Below, one piece after another: positions 3,004 to 8,634 of a stretch of 8,634 bases of DNA (the stretch's first letter is position 1; each line of letters begins with the position of its first letter). The notes beneath the pieces were generated by a model that ran no database searches, was not told the DNA's origin, and saw only the letters and a program-made list of their open reading frames with translations. The DNA lies in the NCBI GenBank assembly GCA_031264825.1, contig JAISDL010000096.1, positions 1 to 8,634 of the forward strand. Direction: 5' to 3'. The translations under genes were made by a program, and so were the position numbers. The DNA comes from Accumulibacter sp. (lineage in GTDB: Bacteria > Pseudomonadota > Gammaproteobacteria > Burkholderiales > Rhodocyclaceae).

Positions 3004-5576
3004 GATTTTAACGCGTAGAGTTCTTCGAGCGCTTCTTTCGGCGAAAGGTCGTCGGGGTAGATGAGGGCGAGGCGTGCGAGTGCCGGGGGTTTGGCTTCGG
3101 GCGCGCGTGGGCGTTCGGGAAGGCGTTGCAGCGGGGCGAAGAGGTCGGGCTGTATCGAGTCGATCGACGCGGCGCGCTCCTCGAATTCGCGCAGTTTGCG
3201 CTTCGCTTCGCGGACGACGGGGTTGGGGATTCCCGCGAGCGCGGCGACCTGGATTCCGTAGCTCTGGTTGGCCGGCCCTTCTTCGACGGCGTGGAGGAAG
3301 ACGATCTTTTCGGCGTGCTCGACCGCGTCGAAGTGGATGTTCGCGAGTCCGGCGAATTCGCCGGAAAGCAGCGTCAGTTCGAAATAGTGCGTGGAAAACA
3401 GCGTCAGCGAGCCGTTCTTTTCGACCAGGTGGCGGCAGATCGCGAACGCGAGCGCCATCCCGTCGAACGTCGAGGTGCCGCGCCCGACTTCGTCCATCAA
3501 GACGAGGCTGTTCGGCGTCGCGTTGTGGAGGATCGCCGCCGATTCGGTCATTTCGACCATGAAGGTCGAGCGACCCGACGCGAGGTCGTCGGACGCGCCG
3601 ATGCGCGTGAAAATCCGGTCGATCGGGCCGAAGAGCGCGCGGCGTGCCGGGACGAAACTTCCGACGTAGGCGAGCAGCGCGATGAGCGCCGTTTGGCGCA
3701 TGTAGGTCGATTTCCCGCCCATGTTCGGGCCGGTGATCAGGAGCAGCCGCCGGTCGGCGGAGAGGCGAACGTCGTTGGGGATGAAGGATTCTCCGTCGGG
3801 CATCGTATTCTCGACGACGGGGTGGCGTCCGCCTTCGATGACGAGGCTGGTTTCGGCAACGAATTCGGGTCGGCAGTAATTCTTCGAGAGCGCGATGTCG
3901 GCAAACGCCGCGAGGAGGTCGAGATGCGCCGCGGCGCGGGCGACTTCCTGCAGGGCCTCCAATTCCGGCTGGAGCGCGGTGAGCAAGTCGTCGTAAAGCT
4001 GTTTTTCAAGCGCGAGCGCGCGGTCCTGCGCCGAGAGCGCCTTGTCCTCGAAAGCCTTGAGTTCCGGCGTGATATAGCGTTCGGCGTTCTTGAGCGTTTG
4101 CCGCCGCCGGTAGTCGTCGGGGACACGCGCGGCGTTCGCGTGCGTGACCTCGATGTAAAAGCCGTGAACGCGGTTGTACTCGACCTTCAGGCCGGGGATT
4201 CCGGTACGCTCGCGTTCGCGCGTTTCGAGCTTGATCAAAAAGGAACCGCAATCGTCGTTGATGTGGCGCAGTTCGTCGAGTTCGGCGTCGTAGCCGGGCG
4301 CGATGACGCCGCCGTCGCGGATCAGCGCCGCGGGTTCCGGGAAGATCGCGCGGACGAGGAGCGCGCGCGTCTGCCCCGGCTCGGCGAGGCCGGAGCGGAT
4401 TTTTTGCAGCAAGGGCGCGGGCGCGTCGTCGAGGAGCGAGCGCAAGCCGGGGAGGCGGCTCAAGCTATCGCGCAGGCTCGCAAGTTCGCGTGGCTTCGCG
4501 CTGAACAGGGCGATGCGCCCCGCGATGCGTTCGACGTCGGCGAAACCGCGCAGGCTCTGCCGTATTTTTCCGAGCGACGCTCCGTCGAGCAGGGATTGGA
4601 CGGCGTCGTGACGCGCGGCGGCAAGTTCGGGCGCGCGCCGGGGGTGGTGGAGCGCGTGGCGCAACGCGCGGGAACCCATCGACGTGACGCAGACGTCGAG
4701 CAGGCTGAATACGGTCGGCGACGGCTGTCCGCGCAGCGTTTCGGTCAATTCGAGGTTGCGTCGCGTCGCGGCGTCGAGTTCGATATACAGGTCGTCGTGC
4801 TCGACGACGAGCGCGCGGACGTGCGGAAGCGCGCGCGTCTGCGTCGCCTGCGCGTAGCGCAGGAGCGCGCCGGCGGCGGCGATCGCCGGACGCAGCCGGT
4901 CGGCGCCGAAGCCCGAGAGCGACGCGGTTTGGAAGTGCGCGCAAAGCTCGCGCTCGGCGGTTTTTACGTCGAAATGCCAGTCGGGTTGCCGCGTGATCGA
5001 GGTTTCCGGCGTGAAGGGAAGCTCCTGGCTCTCGGCGACGACGAGTTCCGCCGGGCGGATGCGTTCCATGATCGCGGCGAATTTGTCGCGCGGAACTTCG
5101 GCGACGCGGAATTCGCCGCTCGCGAGATTCAGCCACGCGAGTCCGGCGAGGCGCGCCGTGACGACGACGGCAAGCACGGGCGCGTCGCGTTTGTCGTCGA
5201 GTAGCGCGGCGTCGGTCAGCGTTCCGGGCGTGACGATGCGCGAGACGGCGCGTTCGATGAGTCCCCTGCCCACCGCCGGGTCTCCGACCTGCTCGCAGAT
5301 GACGGCCGATTTTCCGAGCTTCACGAGTTTTGCGAGGTATTGCTCGACCGCGTGGTAGGGAACACCCGCCATCTTGATCGGCGTCCCGGCGTCGCGGCCG
5401 CGCGTCGTCAGGGTAATGTCGAGCAGCGCGGCGGCTTTTTCGGCGTCGTCGAAAAACAGTTCGTAAAAGTCGCCCATCCGGTAAAAGAGCAGAAGGTCCG
5501 GGTACTGCGCTTTGATGCTCAGATAGTGTTGCATGACGGGAGTATGCCTCCCGATTTCTTGCGTTGTTGCGTTCAT
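2985..5576 (-). CDS. mutS: DNA mismatch repair protein MutS
   Basis: Full-length MutS (863 residues), the cytoplasmic ATPase that recognises base mismatches and small loops and recruits MutL. The N-terminal mismatch-binding domain has the F37-Y38-E39 wedge (FxE) within FYRMGDFYELF. The connector, lever and clamp domains span about 125-600. The C-terminal ATPase has Walker A GPNMGGKST (616-624), the signature SGRSTFMVEM (667-676), Walker B LVLMDEVGRGTSTFDG (691-706) and the STHY switch (728-731). QPDLF at 809-813 fits a beta-clamp-binding motif. The end has the conserved DLSPKEALEELYALK. The ATG is 19 nt after the suhB stop with no obvious Shine-Dalgarno, suggesting cotranscription and perhaps translational coupling. 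The gene appears intact; a long antisense open frame over it is a GC-rich shadow. Confidence 0.98.
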   Translation of the reverse strand: MNATTQEIGRHTPVMQHYLSIKAQYPDLLLFYRMGDFYELFFDDAEKAAALLDITLTTRGRDAGTPIKMAGVPYHAVEQYLAKLVKLGKSAVICEQVGDPAVGRGLIERAVSRIVTPGTLTDAALLDDKRDAPVLAVVVTARLAGLAWLNLASGEFRVAEVPRDKFAAIMERIRPAELVVAESQELPFTPETSITRQPDWHFDVKTAERELCAHFQTASLSGFGADRLRPAIAAAGALLRYAQATQTRALPHVRALVVEHDDLYIELDAATRRNLELTETLRGQPSPTVFSLLDVCVTSMGSRALRHALHHPRRAPELAAARHDAVQSLLDGASLGKIRQSLRGFADVERIAGRIALFSAKPRELASLRDSLSRLPGLRSLLDDAPAPLLQKIRSGLAEPGQTRALLVRAIFPEPAALIRDGGVIAPGYDAELDELRHINDDCGSFLIKLETRERERTGIPGLKVEYNRVHGFYIEVTHANAARVPDDYRRRQTLKNAERYITPELKAFEDKALSAQDRALALEKQLYDDLLTALQPELEALQEVARAAAHLDLLAAFADIALSKNYCRPEFVAETSLVIEGGRHPVVENTMPDGESFIPNDVRLSADRRLLLITGPNMGGKSTYMRQTALIALLAYVGSFVPARRALFGPIDRIFTRIGASDDLASGRSTFMVEMTESAAILHNATPNSLVLMDEVGRGTSTFDGMALAFAICRHLVEKNGSLTLFSTHYFELTLLSGEFAGLANIHFDAVEHAEKIVFLHAVEEGPANQSYGIQVAALAGIPNPVVREAKRKLREFEERAASIDSIQPDLFAPLQRLPERPRAPEAKPPALARLALIYPDDLSPKEALEELYALKSLEAEE

Positions 5577-5595
5577 TCGAGTACTGCCAGGGGGG

Positions 5596-6420
5596 TCAGA
5601 CGGAGAGCGCGGGGGTTCCGTGTTTTTGGATGATCTGGAGGATTTGCGCGAAGATTTTCGGTGTGCCGGCGACGAGATTGCCGTTTTTCAGGTACGCGCC
5701 GCCGCCCGACAGGTCGCTGACGAGGCCGCCGGCTTCGAGGATGAGCATGCAGCCCGCCGCCATGTCCCAGGGGCAGAGGCCGAATTCCCAGAAAGCGTCG
5801 AGGCGGCCGCACGCCACGTACGCGAGGTCGAGCGAAGCGGCGCCGGGGCGGCGGATCCCCGAAGTTTTTCCGGTCAATTCCCTGAAAATGTTCATATAGG
5901 CGTCGAGGTGGTCGAATACCTTGAACGGAAAGCCCGTTCCGATCAGCGATTTTTCGAGATGGAGACATTTGCTGACGCGGATTCGGCGCGCGTTCAGATA
6001 GGCGCCGTCGCCCTTGGCGGCGGTGAACATCTCGTTTCGCAGCGTGTCGTAGACGAGGCCCAGCGTGAGCTGTCCCCGGTGCGCAAGCGCGATCGAAATG
6101 GCGTATTGGGGAAATCCGTGGATGAAATTCGTCGTTCCGTCGAGCGGATCGATAATCCATTGGTATTCGCTGCCCGAATCCTTTCCGGCAAAAGCCCCGG
6201 ATTCTTCTGCTAGAATCCCGTAGTCGGGGTAGGCTTCGCGCAGGATTTCGATGATGGCGTTTTCGGCGGCCTTGTCTATCTCGGTGACGAAGTCGCGTTG
6301 CTGTTTTACCGTGATCTTGAGGTGTTCGACGTCTTGCGAGGCGCGGTTGATGATCTGGCTCGCGCGGCGCGCGGCCTTGACCATGATATTCATGGCGGGG
6401 TGCATCAGGGCGGAGGACAT
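5596..6420 (-). CDS. suhB: Inositol-1-monophosphatase family protein SuhB
   Basis: A 274-residue Mg-dependent, Li-sensitive phosphatase-family protein that hydrolyses inositol monophosphate. In E. coli SuhB is also part of the rRNA antitermination complex. Metal-binding motifs are complete: AEES at 71-74, WIIDPLDGTTNF at 88-99 (D91 and D94 as ligands) and the C-terminal CPWDMAAG (216-223, D219). Length is normal. Homologues usually begin MHPMLNIA, so initiation at the second ATG (residue 6, MHPAMNIM, 6405) is also possible; neither ATG has a strong Shine-Dalgarno, though GAAGAAGAAACC precedes the first. It is divergent from trmJ, as in E. coli, and heads an apparent transcription unit with mutS. 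Confidence 0.95.
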   Translation of the reverse strand: MSSALMHPAMNIMVKAARRASQIINRASQDVEHLKITVKQQRDFVTEIDKAAENAIIEILREAYPDYGILAEESGAFAGKDSGSEYQWIIDPLDGTTNFIHGFPQYAISIALAHRGQLTLGLVYDTLRNEMFTAAKGDGAYLNARRIRVSKCLHLEKSLIGTGFPFKVFDHLDAYMNIFRELTGKTSGIRRPGAASLDLAYVACGRLDAFWEFGLCPWDMAAGCMLILEAGGLVSDLSGGGAYLKNGNLVAGTPKIFAQILQIIQKHGTPALSV

Positions 6421-6531
6421 GGTTTCTTCTTCAAAACTTTCAAAATTCGCCGGAAGGCAGTGCGTCGATTCGCGTCCGGCGCGGCGGCGTTCGACAGGCT
6501 TGGATGTGTTGAGTGAATCCAGTATTTTAAT
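6421..6531. promoter_or_regulatory. Divergent suhB/trmJ promoter region
   Basis: A 111-bp region separates the two divergent genes and must hold both promoters unless transcription starts further inside. On the plus strand TTGGAT (6500-6505), a 17-nt spacer and TATTTT (6523-6528) form a plausible sigma-70 promoter. On the minus strand TATTAA/TAAAAT hexamers near 6522-6533 could serve suhB. The AT-rich part clusters next to trmJ. Confidence 0.5.
6500..6528 (+). promoter_or_regulatory. Candidate sigma-70 promoter of trmJ
   Basis: TTGGAT and TATTTT are separated by exactly 17 nt. Transcription would start about 7 nt after the -10, at or just past the ATG at 6532. That implies either a leaderless mRNA or a true start codon further downstream. 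Confidence 0.45.
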
Positions 6532-7341
6532 ATGAATGGCACGAACCGGGCTGAATCCTTGCGCGCTTTAAGCGCTTTGCGCTCTTCGTACCCCCCGTGC
6601 GCGCGGCTCGACGCGATTCGCGTCGTTCTTTCCAGACCGAGTCATCCGGGGAACATCGGCGCGGCGGCGCGCGCGATGAAGACGATGGGGCTCTCCCGCC
6701 TTTCGCTCGTCGCTCCCGAAAGATTCCCGCACCCCGACGCGGTCGCGCGTTCCGCAGGCGCGGAAGACCTCCTCGACGCCGCTGAAATCTTCCCGACGAC
6801 ACTCGATGCGCTCGGGGAAACGGTTTTCGCGTTTGCCGTGACCGCGCGTCCCCGCAGGCTCGGCCCGGAATCGGTCAGCGCGCGCGACGCGGCTCTCGAA
6901 GCGCTGGCGGTCGCCGAGCGCGGCGACGTCGCGTTTTTCTTCGGCAACGAGACTTCGGGACTGTCGAACGAAGACCTCATGCGCTGCCAGCGCGTCGTCT
7001 ACATTCCGGCGAACCCCGAGTATTCGTCGCTGAACCTGGGCGCTGCGGTCCAAGTGCTCTGTTACGAATTGCGCTGCGCCGTCCTCGGCGCCTCCCGGTC
7101 TCCCGCCCTCGGCGCTTTTTCAGCCTCCGCTTCGCCCGCCGCGCATATCTCCGACGTCGAGCGCTTCTACGAACACCTCGAATCGGTGATGACCGAGACG
7201 GGCTTTCTCGACCCCGCGCAGCCGCGCCGTCTGCTGCCGAAGCTGCGCCGCCTCTTCGGACGCGCGCGGCTCGAACGCGACGAAGTCAATATCTTGCGCG
7301 GGATTCTCGACGCGGTCGAAAAAAGGATACGACACCCATGA
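6532..7341 (+). CDS. trmJ: tRNA (cytidine/uridine-32-2'-O-)-methyltransferase TrmJ
   Basis: A SpoU/TrmH-superfamily (SPOUT, trefoil-knot) methyltransferase that uses S-adenosylmethionine to methylate the 2'-OH of position 32 in tRNAs. Motif 1, SHPGNIGAAARAMKTMGL, is at 37-54. Motif 2, FFFGNETSGLSNED, is at 135-148. Motif 3, IPANPEYSSLNLGAAVQV, is at 158-175. A C-terminal helical region (about 207-265) is typical of TrmJ. The core starts at LDAIRVVL (residue 26), so the first 25 residues exceed the usual length. No Shine-Dalgarno precedes the ATG at 6532, and in-frame TTG codons at 6559 and 6577 are alternative starts. The divergent arrangement with suhB supports TrmJ over other SpoU enzymes. 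Its last 4 nt overlap the next gene. Confidence 0.93.
   Translation: MNGTNRAESLRALSALRSSYPPCARLDAIRVVLSRPSHPGNIGAAARAMKTMGLSRLSLVAPERFPHPDAVARSAGAEDLLDAAEIFPTTLDALGETVFAFAVTARPRRLGPESVSARDAALEALAVAERGDVAFFFGNETSGLSNEDLMRCQRVVYIPANPEYSSLNLGAAVQVLCYELRCAVLGASRSPALGAFSASASPAAHISDVERFYEHLESVMTETGFLDPAQPRRLLPKLRRLFGRARLERDEVNILRGILDAVEKRIRHP
7323..7327 (+). promoter_or_regulatory. Shine-Dalgarno site of PstS-like gene
   Basis: AAGGA lies 10 nt before the ATG at 7338, inside the end of trmJ. It supports this start and translation from the trmJ transcript. Confidence 0.55.
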
Positions 7342-8588
7342 CCTTTGCTCAAATACTCAAAATCGTCTTCAAATTCATCTTCAAATTGGCCATTGGACTG
7401 GCACTGATCTACATCGCCTTTTGGGGCTTTGTGGCAACTACCTTTACCGGGGGACGCTTTGATATCAGCTTGTATTCTTTCGCGGCGCTCGCCACCCTCG
7501 GCGCCTACTTCGGGCTGGCGTTCGCACAGCGGAAAAAGCGCGTGCTCGTCGCCTACGCCGGCTGCATCGTCATATTTTTATCCGTCTTCGGCGTACACAA
7601 ACACCTCGTTTACAAGGACGCGCAGGTTCCCGTCGTTGCGAATGACATCGACTTTGGGAAATACAGGCCTTTCTCGGAGAACGTATCGCGCCTGCCGCAA
7701 GCGCCGACACTTAAAATAAGAGACGACATCCCCGTCCTCGACGGCGCGTTGGCGCTCTACCCGCTTTACGCGGCGTACGCGACGGCACTTTACCCCGAAC
7801 GCGACTATTCCATAAGGATGCGTTACAATCACAGGACCCAAACATCTTTCGGTTTTTACGATGGCGGGTATTACGAGAACGACCGGGGACGGGATCGCAA
7901 AAAAGAAGAAAAAAACTCTCATCAAGTCCATTTCACGAACACGATCGACGGCTTCAAAGGGCTTTTGGATGGTCGCGTTGATATCTTCTTCATGGCCGAG
8001 CTTTCCGAAGAGCAAAAGAAGATGGCCGAGGAAAAAGGCGTCAAGTTGAAATACACGCCGCTCGGAAAGGAAGCCTTCGTCTTCTTCGTCAACGCGAAGA
8101 ACCCCGTCGATGATCTGAGCCGGGAGCAGATCCGGGCGGTTTATTCGGGAAAGATCACGCGCTGGGACGATTTGGGCGGTCGCGGCGCGATCAGGGCTTT
8201 TCAGAGAAACGAGAATTCGGGCAGCCAGAGCGCGTTTCTCCGGGTCATGCGAGGTGCGCCGCTGACCAAGCCGCCGACCGTCGAGCGGAACGGTTCGATG
8301 GGCGGGATCATCGACGTCGTCGCGGACTACAAGAACCACGAAAACGCGATCGGATTCTCGTTCCGCTACTTCACGAACGTGATGGTCAGGAACGACCAGA
8401 TCAAGCTTTTGAAAATCGACGGCGTCGCGCCAACGGTGGAGAATATCCGCAACGGAAGCTACCCGCTCGCCGCGCCGTACTACGCGATCACCCGCGAGGA
8501 CACGAAGAACCCGAACGTCCCGAAAATGCTCAAATGGTTCGTCTCCGAGCAGGGACAAGCGCTTACGAGAAAGGTGATGGAAGACTGA
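7338..8588 (+). CDS. Membrane-anchored PstS-like substrate-binding protein
   Basis: A 416-residue protein with three predicted hydrophobic helices (about 10-34, 43-63 and 68-86) followed by a periplasmic-binding-protein domain of the phosphate-binding (PstS/PBP-like) type from about 95 to 410. Diagnostic segments are IPVLDGALALYPLYAAYA (131-148), EAFVFFVNAKNPV (245-257), SREQIRAVYSGKITRWDDLG (261-280), the ligand-loop-like RNENSGSQSAF (290-300) and AIGFSFRYF (337-345). It probably binds phosphate or a similar oxyanion outside the membrane; no permease or ATPase gene is adjacent, so a sensing or scavenging role is possible. The Lys/Glu-rich patch at 185-193 is unusual. The ATG overlaps the trmJ stop by 4 nt (ATGA), indicating translational coupling. 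The end (KVMED) lacks the TGYVP-like tail I would expect. Confidence 0.82.
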   Translation: MTFAQILKIVFKFIFKLAIGLALIYIAFWGFVATTFTGGRFDISLYSFAALATLGAYFGLAFAQRKKRVLVAYAGCIVIFLSVFGVHKHLVYKDAQVPVVANDIDFGKYRPFSENVSRLPQAPTLKIRDDIPVLDGALALYPLYAAYATALYPERDYSIRMRYNHRTQTSFGFYDGGYYENDRGRDRKKEEKNSHQVHFTNTIDGFKGLLDGRVDIFFMAELSEEQKKMAEEKGVKLKYTPLGKEAFVFFVNAKNPVDDLSREQIRAVYSGKITRWDDLGGRGAIRAFQRNENSGSQSAFLRVMRGAPLTKPPTVERNGSMGGIIDVVADYKNHENAIGFSFRYFTNVMVRNDQIKLLKIDGVAPTVENIRNGSYPLAAPYYAITREDTKNPNVPKMLKWFVSEQGQALTRKVMED

Positions 8589-8623
8589 GGACAGAGGGCA
8601 GGGATCAGGGATCAGATGAAAAC
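8585..8623 (+). repeat. Degenerate heptamer repeat block H4
   Basis: The units CTGAGGA, CAGAGGG, CAGGGAT, CAGGGAT and CAGATGA are in 7-nt register, starting at the stop codon of the PstS-like gene (TGA 8586-8588). Shares a 20-bp exact match (8604-8623) with block H2 at 248-267, more than 8 kb away. It probably continues past the window edge. Confidence 0.75.
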
Positions 8624-8634
8624 AGGGAGTGTGG

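Noticed and set aside
3126..5204. 692-codon open frame antisense to mutS
   Set aside because: It lies wholly opposite an unmistakable full-length mutS, its product is Arg/Asp/Glu/Val-rich as expected from a GC-rich shadow frame, and it shows no domain motif.
7578..8558. 326-codon open frame antisense to the PstS-like gene
   Set aside because: The composition is that of a reverse-frame shadow and the plus-strand product has clear family motifs throughout.

Overview
The window looks like a chromosomal segment of a fairly GC-rich proteobacterium, most likely a betaproteobacterium. Two things point there: the divergent suhB/trmJ pair, an arrangement known from beta- and gammaproteobacteria, and the general look of MutS, SuhB and TrmJ. 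Taxonomy below class is not decidable by eye. All protein calls rest on motifs read directly from the translations; no database search was run.

Layout, left to right. (1) 1-355 is non-coding and repeat-rich. It holds several hairpins and three blocks of a degenerate 7-bp repeat; a fourth block lies at the right end of the window (8585-8623). (2) 356-1348 (-) encodes an exported metallo-beta-lactamase-fold hydrolase resembling methyl parathion hydrolase. (3) 1349-1739 has no intact gene but carries a putative promoter and two scrambled fragments related to the next gene. (4) 1740-2930 (-) encodes a DUF1016/YhcG-like PDDEXK nuclease, visibly less GC-rich than its neighbours, with palindromic repeats inside its reading frame. 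(5) mutS (2985-5576, -) lies 19 nt behind suhB (5596-6420, -), an apparent suhB-mutS transcription unit. (6) A 111-bp divergent promoter region follows. (7) trmJ (6532-7341, +) overlaps by 4 nt a gene for a membrane-anchored PstS-like phosphate-binding-family protein (7338-8588, +).

The core genes are housekeeping: mismatch repair, inositol monophosphatase/SuhB and tRNA 2'-O-methylation. The unusual part is 1500-3010. A DUF1016 nuclease gene sits directly behind mutS and is bracketed by partial direct repeats of its own 5' leader and of the last codons of mutS. Palindromes built on GCAGACAnTGTCTGC occur both in frame in the gene (encoding QTLSAQ/QTPSAE) and in the adjacent spacer as decayed copies. 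This suggests a gene-plus-palindrome module that has duplicated, recombined and partly decayed at this site.
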